Source: an uncultured Veillonellaceae bacterium | Lineage (GTDB): Bacteria; Bacillota; Negativicutes; Veillonellales; Dialisteraceae | Direction of reading: 5' to 3' | DNA length: 64,000 nucleotides | Assembly: GCA_958348245.1 (NCBI GenBank) | Contig: CATVYJ010000002.1 | Span: 222,293-286,292, forward strand | Shown: piece after piece, positions 16,589-25,152 of the stretch | Layout of the letters: each line of letters starts with the position of its first letter | Position numbering within the stretch: position 1 is the first letter of the stretch | The notes under the pieces: generated by a model | Database searches by the model: none | What the model was told of the DNA's origin: nothing | What the model saw: the letters and a program-made list of their open reading frames with translations, nothing else | Program-made: the position numbers and the translations under genes

Positions 16589-17806
16589 ATGACAGATTGG
16601 AAGCGGCTCGTCTACATCATCGCCGCCATTCAGGTGGGGACGGGCATCACCATCATCGGCGTGGTGTCCTTCATTCCCCTTTTCCTCACGTCCGAGCTGG
16701 GCGTCTCCGACCCGGGGGAGGCGGCGTTCTGGTCCGGGCTCATTTCGGGCGTGACGCCCTTCTTCGTGGCGTTCGCCACGCCCGTGTGGACGCTCCAGGC
16801 GCAGAAATACGGGGAGAAGGCGGCCCTCTCGGGCATTCTCTTCCTTCTCTCTCTCATCGTCTTCGCCAACACGTTCGTGCGGACGCCCATGGAATTTCTC
16901 ATCCTGCGCATGCTGCAGGGCATGACCGGCGGGTTCGTGGCCATCGGCATGGCGCTCGTCATGAACATCACCCCGAAGGAAAAGCTCCCCTGGGCGATGG
17001 GCGTCTTCCAGGCGTCCATGGTCTCGGGCATCATGTTCGGCCCGCTCGCGGGCGGCATGATCGCCGACATGTTCGGCTACCGCATGCCCTTCCTCGTCTT
17101 CGCGGCCCTGTCGCTCCTGTGCCTTGCCGTCACGCTGAAATATATCCCGAAGCACGCCGGGCCGGACGCGCCGAAAAAGCAGGAGCCTTTCCTCCGGCAG
17201 CTCTCCCTCTTCATCCACAATCCGGTGGTGCGCCTCATGATCATGCTCCAGTTCCTGTGCAACTTCGGCATGACCGGCATCGGCCCCATCCTGCCGCTCT
17301 ACATCCAGCGCATGATGGGCGGGGACGCCATGGCGGTGGCCACCATCGTGGGCGTCATCATCTTCGCCGCGGGCGGCATGAGCGTGTGCGCCTCCCTTCT
17401 GGTGCCGCGCTTCACGGAGCATTTCCCCATGCCGAAAATCATCGCCGCCGCGACGCTTCTCACGGGCGTGAACTTCATTCTCCAGTACCTCATGCCCACC
17501 GTGACGACGCTGGGCATCATGCGCGGCCTCACGGGGATCACCCTCGGCTTCGTCATGCCCATCGCCAATACGATCATCGCCTCGGCGGTCACATCCGAGC
17601 AGCGCGGCATGGTGGTGGGCTTCGCGGCGAGCTTCTCCATCATGGGCAACGTGGCCGGCCCGGTCGCGTCCGGAGCCATCGCCATGCACTTCGGCTACGC
17701 CTCCGTCTTCTGGACCACCGCGGTGTGCTTCTTCATCTCCGCGGCCCTCATCTATCAGCGGCGGAAACTCATCATGGCCGATCTCGCCGTGGGCCGGTCG
17801 AAATGA
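16589..17806 (+). CDS. Major facilitator superfamily transporter, drug-efflux type
   Basis: A 405-residue protein with 12 predicted membrane helices. Family marks include the motif C-like run GIMFGPLAGGMIADMFGYRM after helix 5 and the helix 4 segment RMLQGMTGGFVAIGMALVMN. It most resembles DHA1-type proton antiporters that export drugs or metabolites; the substrate is unknown. The start at 16589 has GAGG six bases upstream. It is on the plus strand between two minus-strand regions and is followed by the metQ promoter with no obvious terminator. Confidence 0.88.
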   Translation: MTDWKRLVYIIAAIQVGTGITIIGVVSFIPLFLTSELGVSDPGEAAFWSGLISGVTPFFVAFATPVWTLQAQKYGEKAALSGILFLLSLIVFANTFVRTPMEFLILRMLQGMTGGFVAIGMALVMNITPKEKLPWAMGVFQASMVSGIMFGPLAGGMIADMFGYRMPFLVFAALSLLCLAVTLKYIPKHAGPDAPKKQEPFLRQLSLFIHNPVVRLMIMLQFLCNFGMTGIGPILPLYIQRMMGGDAMAVATIVGVIIFAAGGMSVCASLLVPRFTEHFPMPKIIAAATLLTGVNFILQYLMPTVTTLGIMRGLTGITLGFVMPIANTIIASAVTSEQRGMVVGFAASFSIMGNVAGPVASGAIAMHFGYASVFWTTAVCFFISAALIYQRRKLIMADLAVGRSK

Positions 17807-17822
17807 GCGCCGCGGCCGTCCC

Positions 17823-17851
17823 TTGACATGCCGTTTTTCTCATGCTATGAT
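17823..17851 (+). promoter_or_regulatory. Promoter of the SAM riboswitch-metQ transcript
   Basis: TTGACA (17823-17828), a 17-base spacer and TATGAT (17846-17851). Transcription would begin near 17858, about 20 bases before the aptamer. Confidence 0.88.
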
Positions 17852-17876
17852 GAGCGTATCCAATTTCATAACAAAC

Positions 17877-18010
17877 CATTCATCAAGAGCGTCGGAGGGA
17901 CTGGCCCAGGGAAGACGCGGCAACCCCATTGGAAGGTGCCAAATCCAGCGAGTTTTCTCGAAAGATGAGTCAAGCGCATGATTTCCTGTCTTTCGGGCAG
18001 GAATTTTTTT
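17877..18010 (+). promoter_or_regulatory. SAM-I (S-box) riboswitch with terminator
   Basis: The aptamer (17877-17970) shows the S-box core: ATCAAGAGCGTCGGAGGGA, CTGGCCC, GCGGCAACC, GGTGCCAAATCC and the closing GATGAG that pairs with the 5' TCATC to form P1. The expression platform is a terminator at 17983-18010 (TTCCTGTC...GGGCAGGAA, then TTTTTTT). By family rule, bound S-adenosylmethionine stabilises the aptamer and terminates transcription, so metQ is made when SAM is low. Confidence 0.95.
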
Positions 18011-18069
18011 ATTCCGCCCGGCCCGGAAATCCAGTCTTGGTGAAGGGGAAAAGTAAGGAGGTCATTCGT

Positions 18070-18900
18070 ATGAAATGGAAAAAACTGTTTGTCACCGTTC
18101 TCGCAGCGGCCGCCGTGGCCGGAGCCGTCGCCGGATGCGGCGGAGATTCCGCGAAGAGCGCTTCCTCCGCCGCGCCGGAGAAGAAGGAAATCACCGTGGG
18201 CATCAATCCGGGCTACAGTGAAAAGATTCTGGAATTTGTGCAGAAAAACGCGGAAAAGAACGGGCTCACCATTAAAGTCCAGACGTTCTCCGACTACGTC
18301 ACGCCCGACCTGGCGCTCGCCGGCGGCGACATCGACCTGAACGTCATCCAGCACAAGCCCTTCCTCGACGCGTTCAACGAGAAGAACGGCACGAATCTCG
18401 TGAGCATCGGCAATACGTACCTCGCGCCGCTCCGCCTCTATTCCTACAAGGTGCAGAGCGTGGCGGACCTGCCCGAGGGCGCGACCATCGCCATCCCGAA
18501 CGATCCGTCCAACGGCGCGCGGGCGCTGCTCCTTCTGGAGAAGCAGGGCATGATCAAGCTGAAGGAAGGGGCCGACCCGCTGAAGGCGGTGCCGCAGGAC
18601 ATCGGGGAGAACCCGAAACATTTCAACATCATCGAGCTGGAAGCGCCGCAGCTGCCCCGCTCCCTTGACGATACGGACGCGTCCGTGGTGAACGCGGGCT
18701 TCGCAAGCGACGCGGGCCTGGACGTGAAGTACGCCATCGCCGTGGAAGACGACACGAGCCCCTATGTGAACATCGTCGCCGCCCGCGCGGAGGACAAGGA
18801 CAATCCGCTCTACCAGCAGTTTGTGAAAGAATTCCAGACGGAAGAAGTGCGCCAGTTCATCATCGACACCTGCAAGGGCGCGCTCGTGCCGGGATTCTGA
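18070..18900 (+). CDS. metQ: Methionine-binding lipoprotein MetQ
   Basis: A 276-residue NlpA/MetQ-family binding protein. The lipoprotein signal occupies residues 1-22 with lipobox VAGC. The mature part has ITVGINPGYSEKILEFV, GGDIDLNVIQHKPFLDAFNE, IAIPNDPSNGARALLLLEKQ and ASVVNAGFASDAGLD, all typical. It captures methionine for the MetNI transporter. AAGGAGG lies upstream of the ATG at 18070. No metN or metI follows: a terminator comes next and the neighbouring genes are on the other strand, so the partner genes must lie elsewhere. Control by the SAM riboswitch supports the methionine assignment. Confidence 0.95.
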   Translation: MKWKKLFVTVLAAAAVAGAVAGCGGDSAKSASSAAPEKKEITVGINPGYSEKILEFVQKNAEKNGLTIKVQTFSDYVTPDLALAGGDIDLNVIQHKPFLDAFNEKNGTNLVSIGNTYLAPLRLYSYKVQSVADLPEGATIAIPNDPSNGARALLLLEKQGMIKLKEGADPLKAVPQDIGENPKHFNIIELEAPQLPRSLDDTDASVVNAGFASDAGLDVKYAIAVEDDTSPYVNIVAARAEDKDNPLYQQFVKEFQTEEVRQFIIDTCKGALVPGF

Positions 18901-18923
18901 GACGGGCCGCATCGCAGGAAAAA

Positions 18924-18954
18924 GGCCGAAGGGATCTCCCTCCGGTCTTTTTTT
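18924..18954 (+). terminator. Terminator of metQ
   Basis: GGCCG.AGGGA pairs with TCCCT.CGGTC and is followed by TTTTTTT. Confidence 0.85.
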
Positions 18955-18985
18955 GCGCGCCTGAAACGGCGGGAAGCGGGACAAA

Positions 18986-19008
18986 GAAAAAAGCGCCCGG
19001 AGGCGCTT
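18986..19008 (-). terminator. Terminator of the porin gene
   Basis: On the minus strand AAGCGCC pairs with GGCGCTT and runs into TTTTTTC, 11 bases after the porin stop. Confidence 0.85.
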
Positions 19009-19018
19009 CGCAGGGGGT

Positions 19019-20305
19019 TCAGAAATGGTACCGCGTGGAGACCATCCACGTGTCGCCCGTATTGCGTCCGTGATCCGACTCCTGTCCGAAGGCGTACTCC
19101 CCGTGCATGTCGATGTTTTTCCCCACGTTGATGGTGCCCGTGGCGAGCCAGAAATGGCCGCCCGCGAGGAAGGGCGCGTCGTCGATGTCGAGGCCGGTCA
19201 TGTTTTTGTGGTAGAGCCCGGCGTCCGCGCGGAAGTAGGCAATATCCGCCCGGAGGGACCAGCGCTTTTCCGGACGCACCGCGCCGTAGCCGAGACCGAC
19301 GGTCCATACGGCGGGATCGCCCGCCGCGTCCGTATCCTTATAATATTCGCCGAAGGCGCGGAAGTCGTCCATGGGGAGCACCGCGTGCACGCCGTACACG
19401 GAGGACTTCCCTTTCCGCCCCCATTCGTTCGTAAAGGACGACGCATGGTAGTAATCCGCGCCGAGGCGGAAGAGGCCGAAGTCCGCCTCCGCGCCGGCGT
19501 AGAACGCGTCCGCATCGCCGAAGGCGCCGCCGTCCGGGACGACGCCCGCGAAGCGCCGGTCGTCCGTCTCGCTGTACCCGTTCCGGTCCGCATCGCGGAA
19601 CCGGCCGGCGCCCGCGCGCACGGAGATGCGGTCCGTGAGGTCCGCCGCGAGTTCCGCCCCGTCGAAAGCGTTCCCGTAGAGCCAGCGGTCCTGCACGCCC
19701 AGATCGAGCTCGTACCGGCCGAGGGTGAGCCGCGCCGGGCCGAAGGCATGCCGCACGTAGAGCCGGTCCATGGAGAGAGCCCCGCTGTCCCCGCTCTCGA
19801 AGTCGATGTCCCCCGTGGTGAGGCGGCCCGCCGCGTAGGTCGTGTCGTTCACGTCGCCCCGCATCATGAGGCGGAGCCGCCCCGTGCGGACGTGGTTCTT
19901 TCCGTTGTCTTTATTCTCCGTCCACTTCTGGTAGGCCGTGCGCATTTCGCCCCGCCACGTGATCTGTCCGGCCTGCGCTTCCGCCTTCGCCGCGCGCACG
20001 CCGAGCGAAGCAAGCTCCTCCGCGTATTCCTCCGCGAGGCGCGCCGTCTCCGCCCGTTCGTCCGGAGCGAGCCGGTCTTCCCTCGCAAGGAGCCGCGCCG
20101 TGACCTGCGCCATTTCATAGCGCGTGAGAGGGCGCTCTCCGCGAAACGCGCCGCCGGGATCGCCCTCGACGACGCCCGCCTCCGCGAGCCGCTGCACCGA
20201 CCGGTACGACCAGTGGGACGGGTCCACGTCGGAAAAGGGATTTGCCCCCTGCGCCGCGCCGGAGAAAATCAGGGCGCACGCCGCGCCGAATATAGATGCT
20301 TTCAT
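19019..20305 (-). CDS. ompM: OmpM-type outer-membrane porin with SLH domain
   Basis: A 428-residue outer-membrane protein. A signal peptide (1-20, ending GAAQGA) is followed by an S-layer-homology domain (NPFSDVDPSHWSYRSVQRLA, then PLTRYEMAQVTARLL), a short coiled-coil (about 85-110) and a beta-barrel of about 310 residues with alternating hydrophobic strands, ending in YHF. The terminal Phe is the usual outer-membrane insertion signal. In Negativicutes OmpM both forms pores and tethers the outer membrane to peptidoglycan-linked polyamines through the SLH domain. This gene is the clearest indicator of a diderm Firmicute. It is monocistronic. Confidence 0.93.
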   Translation of the reverse strand: MKASIFGAACALIFSGAAQGANPFSDVDPSHWSYRSVQRLAEAGVVEGDPGGAFRGERPLTRYEMAQVTARLLAREDRLAPDERAETARLAEEYAEELASLGVRAAKAEAQAGQITWRGEMRTAYQKWTENKDNGKNHVRTGRLRLMMRGDVNDTTYAAGRLTTGDIDFESGDSGALSMDRLYVRHAFGPARLTLGRYELDLGVQDRWLYGNAFDGAELAADLTDRISVRAGAGRFRDADRNGYSETDDRRFAGVVPDGGAFGDADAFYAGAEADFGLFRLGADYYHASSFTNEWGRKGKSSVYGVHAVLPMDDFRAFGEYYKDTDAAGDPAVWTVGLGYGAVRPEKRWSLRADIAYFRADAGLYHKNMTGLDIDDAPFLAGGHFWLATGTINVGKNIDMHGEYAFGQESDHGRNTGDTWMVSTRYHF

Positions 20306-20373
20306 GAACTGTCCTCCTTATGCCGGTCCCGCCAGCCGATGCGGACCGCCCGGGAAACGGGCCGCAGGCGCAG

Positions 20374-20404
20374 AAAAATCAGCGGCCCTTCCGGGCGCGC
20401 TGAT
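20374..20404 (-). terminator. Terminator of the DUF1934-argS-pyrG operon
   Basis: On the minus strand ATCAGCG pairs with CGCTGAT, with GCCC/GGGC inside, followed by TTTTTCTG, just after the pyrG stop. Confidence 0.83.
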
Positions 20405-20414
20405 GATTTCCGTT

Positions 20415-22037
20415 TTATTTCGCCGCTTCTTCGTGCTGGATGGCCGCTTCCACAAAGCCCTTGAAGAGCGGATGCGGACGGGTCGGGCGGGATTTGAATT
20501 CCGGATGGGCCTGGGTCGCTTCGAAGAAGGGATGGTCCCGGAGTTCGATCATTTCCACGAGGCGGTCGTCCGGGCTGGTGCCGGCGATGACGAGCCCTTT
20601 TTCCATCATGGCCTGACGGAATTCGTTGTTGACTTCATATCTGTGGCGGTGCCGTTCGTATACGATCTCCCGGCCGCCGTAGAGTTCGCGGGCCTTCGTG
20701 CCCGGGGCGAGCTTGCACGGGTAGAGGCCGAGGCGCATGGTGCCGCCCTTGTCCGTCACGTCTTCCTGATCGGGCATGAGGTCGATCACCGGATACCGGC
20801 AGTCCGGCTCGATTTCGCTGGAATTGGCATCGGTCATGCCGCACACGTGGCGCGCAAATTCAATGACCGCGCACTGCATGCCCAGGCACAGGCCGAGGAA
20901 GGGCACATTGTGTTCCCGGGCGTAGCGGATGGCCGCGATTTTCCCTTCGATGCCGCGGGAGCCGAAGCCGCCGGGCACGACGATGCCGTCCATATCCCGG
21001 AACGTCTCGTCCAGGCTGTCCAGATGGTCTTCCAGCTCCTCCGAATTGATCCAGTGGATTTTGATTTTCGTCCCGAAGGCAAAGCCTGCGTGGGAGAGCG
21101 CTTCCGCCACGGAGAGGTATGCGTCGTGGAGTTCCACATACTTGCCCACAAGCGCGATGTCCACCTGTTTTTCCGCGGAGAGGATGCGGTTCACCATTTC
21201 CTTCCATTCCGTCATGTCGCAGGGCCTGTCTTCGAGGCCGAGCTTCTGCAGAGCGATGCGGTCGAGGCCTTCCTTCTGGAGGAGGAGCGGCACTTCGTAA
21301 ATGGTGTTGCAGGTCATGTTGGAGATGACCGCGTCGGCGTCCACATCGCAGAAGAGGGCGATCTTCCGCTTCATGTCGTCGGAGATTTCCTTTTCCGTGC
21401 GGCATACGATGATGTCCGGCTGGATACCGATGCTGCGGAGCTCCTTCACGCTGTGCTGGGTGGGCTTCGTTTTCAGCTCGCCCGCGGCGGAGATGTAGGG
21501 GATGAGCGTCACGTGGACGTAGAGTACGTCGTTCCGGTTCGGCACATCCTTCTTCACCTGACGGATGGCTTCGAGGAAGGGCTGGGATTCGATGTCGCCC
21601 ACGGTGCCGCCGATTTCCGTGATGACGATGTCCGCATTGTCCTCGCGGCCCACGCGGAGCACCCGGTCTTTGATTTCGTTCGTGATGTGCGGGATGACCT
21701 GGATGGTGGAGCCCAGATATTCCCCTTTCCGTTCTTTATTGATGACGGACTGGTAAATCTTGCCGGTGGTCACGTTGGACGCCTTGGACAGGTTCATGTC
21801 GATGAACCGTTCATAGTGGCCCAGGTCGAGGTCAGTCTCCGCCCCGTCGTCGGTGACGAACACTTCCCCGTGCTGGTAGGGGCTCATCGTGCCCGGGTCG
21901 ATATTGATGTACGGGTCGAATTTCTGGATGGTGACCTTGTAGCCCCGGTTCTTCAGGAGACGGCCCAGAGAGGCCGCGGTGATGCCCTTGCCGAGGGAAG
22001 AAACGACGCCGCCGGTGACGAAAATATATTTGCTCAT
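20415..22037 (-). CDS. pyrG: CTP synthase
   Basis: A 540-residue enzyme of standard length that makes CTP from UTP, ATP and glutamine. The N-terminal amidoligase domain starts KYIFVTGGVVSSLGKGITAA and carries KFDPYINIDPGTMSPYQHGE and EIGGTVGDIESQPFLEAIRQ. The C-terminal class I glutaminase domain has GGFGSRGIEGK, the nucleophile Cys in LGLCLGMQCAVIEFAR, and the His/Glu pair in QAHPEFKSRP. It lies 12 bases downstream of argS in one operon. Confidence 0.98.
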   Translation of the reverse strand: MSKYIFVTGGVVSSLGKGITAASLGRLLKNRGYKVTIQKFDPYINIDPGTMSPYQHGEVFVTDDGAETDLDLGHYERFIDMNLSKASNVTTGKIYQSVINKERKGEYLGSTIQVIPHITNEIKDRVLRVGREDNADIVITEIGGTVGDIESQPFLEAIRQVKKDVPNRNDVLYVHVTLIPYISAAGELKTKPTQHSVKELRSIGIQPDIIVCRTEKEISDDMKRKIALFCDVDADAVISNMTCNTIYEVPLLLQKEGLDRIALQKLGLEDRPCDMTEWKEMVNRILSAEKQVDIALVGKYVELHDAYLSVAEALSHAGFAFGTKIKIHWINSEELEDHLDSLDETFRDMDGIVVPGGFGSRGIEGKIAAIRYAREHNVPFLGLCLGMQCAVIEFARHVCGMTDANSSEIEPDCRYPVIDLMPDQEDVTDKGGTMRLGLYPCKLAPGTKARELYGGREIVYERHRHRYEVNNEFRQAMMEKGLVIAGTSPDDRLVEMIELRDHPFFEATQAHPEFKSRPTRPHPLFKGFVEAAIQHEEAAK

Positions 22038-22049
22038 GACTCCTCCTTA

Positions 22050-23714
22050 TTACATGTGCTCCGGTGCAGAGACACCCAAAATGGTCATCGCGTGAACGAG
22101 GACGTACTGCACGGCCAGGATGAGCCCGAGCCGCGCCTGCGTAAGACCGGGCTCGTCGCAGAGGCAGCGGCATTCCCGGTAGAAATGATGGAACAGGCCG
22201 GCCAGTTCGTAGGCGTAGCGCGCGATGCGGTGCGGCGCCCGCTCTCTGGCGGCGTTGGCCACGAGGTCATGGTACGCGTCCATTTTCTTGATGAGGTCCA
22301 GTTCCGATTCCTCCGTGAGGAGCGTGAAGTCCGCCGCTTCCGGGCCTCCCCAGACGACGCCGGCGGCCTTCGCCTGCGCGAGGAGGCTGTGGATGCGGGC
22401 GTTCGCGTACTGGATATAGTAGACAGGGTTTTCGCTGGATTCTTTCTTCGCCAGGTCGATGTCGAACTCCATCTGGCTGTCGAGCGTCCGGCTGGTGAAG
22501 AAATACCGCGCCGCGTCGGCCCCCACTTCTTCGATGAGCTCGGCGAGCGTGACGGCTTCGCCGGTGCGCTTGGACATGCGGACCGGTTTGCCGTTCCGGA
22601 GCAGCGTCACCATCTGCAGGAGATCCACGTAAAAGGCGTCCGGATCGTACCCGAGGAACTTGATAGCCGTCTTGAGACGCACGATGTACCCGTGATGGTC
22701 CGCGCCCCAGATGTCTACGAGGGTTTTGAATCCCCGTTCAAATTTATCTTTCGCATAGGCGATGTCCGAGCAGAAATAGGTGGGTTCGCCGTTCGCACGG
22801 ATGACCACCCGGTCTTTGTCGTCGCCGTTTTCGGTCGTGCGGAGCCACCACGCGCCGCCCTCTTCGTAGAGCCAGCCCTTCTCCCGGAGCTCCGCGAGCG
22901 CCGCGTCCACCTTGGCCGGATAGAGCGTCTTTTCGCTGTACCAGTTGTCGAACGTGACGTGGAAATCGGCCAGGTCTTTTTTGAGGGCCGCCAGCTTTTC
23001 CTCGAGGGCGATGGTCCTGAACGCTTCGAGTCGCTCTTCTTCGGACATGGCGAGGTATTTGTCCCCGTCTTTCGCAAGGATGGCCCGGGCGGTCTCCACG
23101 ATGTCCTGCCCGTGGTAGCCGTTGTCCGGCACCTCCGCGTCTTTGCCGAGGAGCTGGAGATAGCGGGCGTTCACCGACTCCGCCAGATGGACGATCTGGC
23201 TGCCCGCGTCGTTGATGTAATATTCGGACGATACATTGTAACCCGCCGCGCGGTAGAGGCGCACCATGGCGTCGCCGTACGCCGCGCCCCGGGCGTGCCC
23301 GATGTGGAGGGGGCCCGTGGGATTGGCCGATACGTATTCCACGAGCACCGTGTCGTCCTTCCGGAGCGGCAGATCCCCGTAGGACGGCCCTTCCGTGAGG
23401 ATGCGCCGCAGCTCCGTGTACACCGTGTCCTTCGTGAGATAGAAATTGATGAAGCCCGCGCCGGCGATCTCCGTGCGCTCCACCAGCGGAGAGTCCATAT
23501 GCTTCACCAGCGCCTCCGCGATCATCCGCGGGGCCCGGCGGGCCGTGCGCGCCCACTGCATGGCCGCGTTGGACGAATAATCGCCGAATTCCTTCTGCGG
23601 CGGCACCTCCAGGCGCTGTACCGGAGCGTACTCTCCGGCGGGCAGGTCTCCGGCGGCGACGGCGGCGTCCCTGGCCGCCTCAATGATCTGCTGCAGTTCC
23701 TCTCTCACTTCCAT
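22050..23714 (-). CDS. argS: Arginyl-tRNA synthetase
   Basis: A 554-residue class I synthetase that charges tRNA-Arg. The HIGH motif appears in SANPTGPLHIGHARGAAYGD and the KMSKS equivalent as RMSKRTG. An N-terminal Arg-tRNA-synthetase additional domain (MEVREELQQIIEAARDA) and a C-terminal DALR anticodon-binding domain are present. The ORF is open from 23753, but the ATG at 23714 matches where the family begins and has a GGGAGG upstream (spacing is long). It overlaps the end of the DUF1934 gene by 35 bases, which implies translational coupling. Confidence 0.97.
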   Translation of the reverse strand: MEVREELQQIIEAARDAAVAAGDLPAGEYAPVQRLEVPPQKEFGDYSSNAAMQWARTARRAPRMIAEALVKHMDSPLVERTEIAGAGFINFYLTKDTVYTELRRILTEGPSYGDLPLRKDDTVLVEYVSANPTGPLHIGHARGAAYGDAMVRLYRAAGYNVSSEYYINDAGSQIVHLAESVNARYLQLLGKDAEVPDNGYHGQDIVETARAILAKDGDKYLAMSEEERLEAFRTIALEEKLAALKKDLADFHVTFDNWYSEKTLYPAKVDAALAELREKGWLYEEGGAWWLRTTENGDDKDRVVIRANGEPTYFCSDIAYAKDKFERGFKTLVDIWGADHHGYIVRLKTAIKFLGYDPDAFYVDLLQMVTLLRNGKPVRMSKRTGEAVTLAELIEEVGADAARYFFTSRTLDSQMEFDIDLAKKESSENPVYYIQYANARIHSLLAQAKAAGVVWGGPEAADFTLLTEESELDLIKKMDAYHDLVANAARERAPHRIARYAYELAGLFHHFYRECRCLCDEPGLTQARLGLILAVQYVLVHAMTILGVSAPEHM

Positions 23715-24153
23715 GGATGCTTGATTCCTCCCATACGTCAATTTGAATTTCATTTCTGTGCGTAAACAGCCCGCGGAGCGTCACGTCGTAGACGATGCGA
23801 AGCCGTCCTCCGCCCTCCGCCACCGTGTCCTCTATGGAATCGGTGCGCACGGAGAGCTCCAGCGCGCCCATAGGCGTCTCGCACGCGGACTCCGTCTCTT
23901 CGCCCGCGCGGTATTCCTGCTTCTGCATGAACCGGCCCGTGCGCACGAGGCTCACCGCGTCCGGATAGAGAAAGAGCGTGGTGCGCGTCCCCTGCATGCC
24001 CGTGAGCTCCGACTCCTCATAGGTGAGAAACCGCACGCCCCGGCGCACGCCGAAACGGCCCGGCGTCTCCAGAGAGAGCGTCTCGGTCTCTCCCGCTTCG
24101 TCGCGCTGCAAACTGGTGATGCGCAGCATCACGTCCTTCGCCCCGGCGGTCAT
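23680..24153 (-). CDS. DUF1934 (YwiB-like) calycin-type beta-barrel protein
   Basis: A 157-residue protein of the DUF1934 family, whose members are small lipocalin-like barrels of unknown function. Typical pieces are the start VMLRITSLQRDEAGETETLS, the middle RFLTYEESELTGMQGTRTTL and the end RLRIVYDVTLRGLFTHRNEI. In Firmicutes this gene often lies directly before argS, as here. Its last 18 codons overlap argS and encode a non-conserved tail. AGGAGC lies upstream of the ATG at 24153. An extended -10 (TGTTATAAT, minus strand, near 24244-24252) is the likely operon promoter. Confidence 0.87.
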   Translation of the reverse strand: MTAGAKDVMLRITSLQRDEAGETETLSLETPGRFGVRRGVRFLTYEESELTGMQGTRTTLFLYPDAVSLVRTGRFMQKQEYRAGEETESACETPMGALELSVRTDSIEDTVAEGGGRLRIVYDVTLRGLFTHRNEIQIDVWEESSIHGSERGTAADH

Positions 24154-25111
24154 GTGAGCCAGCTCCTTTCGAGCAAGACAAGAGAAACCACAGACTTCCC
24201 ATGCATCGGCGGTTTCTTCCAGACTTCTGTAAAATCATTTTTTATTATAACATACAAGCGCGCGCGGCCCTACTGCAAAATGCATTTTCCTTTTTCGTCC
24301 GCGGGGAATCGGAGCGGGCGTCTCTGCATGGCGATGAAGCATGAAGATCCCATGCGGAGGCGGACATATATCAAAACAAAATCGTTTTTTCTTACAATCC
24401 TGCGGACCCACATGGAGATTTCGTACGTGTCCGAAACATACGACTGTTTCCATTTTAGGAGCATGAGCTCCATGGCCGCGCACTTTCCTTCTTTTCCGAA
24501 AAAGAATGGAAAGTGCGTAAAGGAAGAAACCGCCGCCCGGTCATTCCGCCCTAAGATTTGGCAGCCCTCCGCTGACGGAATGAAACTCGCTCGCTGCGCT
24601 CGCTCAGACAGTCATTCCGTCCGGGCGCTCCGGGCCGTCAAATCTTGCCCCTGCGGGGCCGGGCTCCATTCCAATGGGCGGGGAGCTGCACCAGTGCTTT
24701 TCTGTGTCGTGCATTTTTCAAATGCACATCCCCTTTGCTGACCTTTCTTTGTCAGGCGGTGCGGACATAGACACATTTCAAAATTTTTTGCACATTGTGC
24801 GCGAATGCAGATGCGACACTCTTCCTTTTCTTATTTATTTCACCTCACGTGCTTCGCAAAACTTCCTGCACAAAGGGTAAGAAAGCAAAAGGGCGGGGCG
24901 CACATTTCCCACCGTGCGCTCCCGCTATTGGTATGCCGTTCTGCTTTCTCACAAGACAAACACGCGGGCTTCATGAACTTTTTCCGCTGCGGATAGGAAT
25001 GCACAGGGACAGGGGACGTATTTCTTCACGGCTCACCCCGCTTCCCACACACTGCGGATATTCACGCAGTAAAAAATCTCACCACATTTTTCATTTCCCA
25101 ATTTCCGCAAA
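24154..25111. other. Large gene-free region containing a structured repeat
   Basis: Nearly 1 kb without a credible gene. It holds the promoter of the DUF1934-argS-pyrG operon (about 24244-24252), repeat copy E1 (24401-24817) and an AT-rich part with no recognised signal (24820-25110). Short ORFs here (for example 24674-24880) are discussed and rejected. Confidence 0.7.
24401..24817 (+). repeat. Structured non-coding repeat, copy E1
   Basis: A 417-base element matching the reverse complement of 63397-63805. Shared blocks in order: TGCGGACCCACAT; a ~24-base block starting CGTACGTGTCCGAAACATAC (24422-24445); GCCGCCCGGTCA; ACTCGCTCGCTGCGCTCGCT followed by CAGACAG; CATTCCAATGGGCGGGGAGC running on to CTGCACCAGTGCTT; the self-complementary GTGCATTTTTCAAATGCAC; and ACATTGTGCGCG. 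Hairpin 1 is 24479-24517 (CGCACTTTCC/GGAAAGTGCG). Hairpin 2 is AAGATTTG (24553-24560) with CAAATCTT (24639-24646), nesting GACGGAATGA with TCATTCCGTC. No transposase or target duplication was seen. I do not know this family. Confidence 0.8.
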
Positions 25112-25139
25112 AGAAAAAAGCCCATGGGATGCATGAGCT
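25112..25139 (-). terminator. Terminator of purA
   Basis: On the minus strand AGCTCATG pairs with CATGGGCT, followed by TTTTTTC, 14 bases after the purA stop. Confidence 0.82.
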
Positions 25140-25152
25140 TTTTCTGTGTGTC

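Noticed and set aside
20124..23765. 1213-codon plus-strand ORF across pyrG and argS
   Set aside because: It is antisense to two certain genes, has His/Arg/Asp-rich composition from reverse-complemented GC-rich codons, and no family motif.
24401..24817. Reading the repeat as an insertion sequence or MITE
   Set aside because: No transposase, no clear terminal inverted repeats or target duplication, and internal hairpins that co-vary; kept as an unclassified structured element.
24674..24880. Short ORF starting MGGELHQC, also readable in repeat copy E2
   Set aside because: The similarity is explained by the conserved DNA block. A one-base length difference downstream breaks the frame between copies, and there is no ribosome site.
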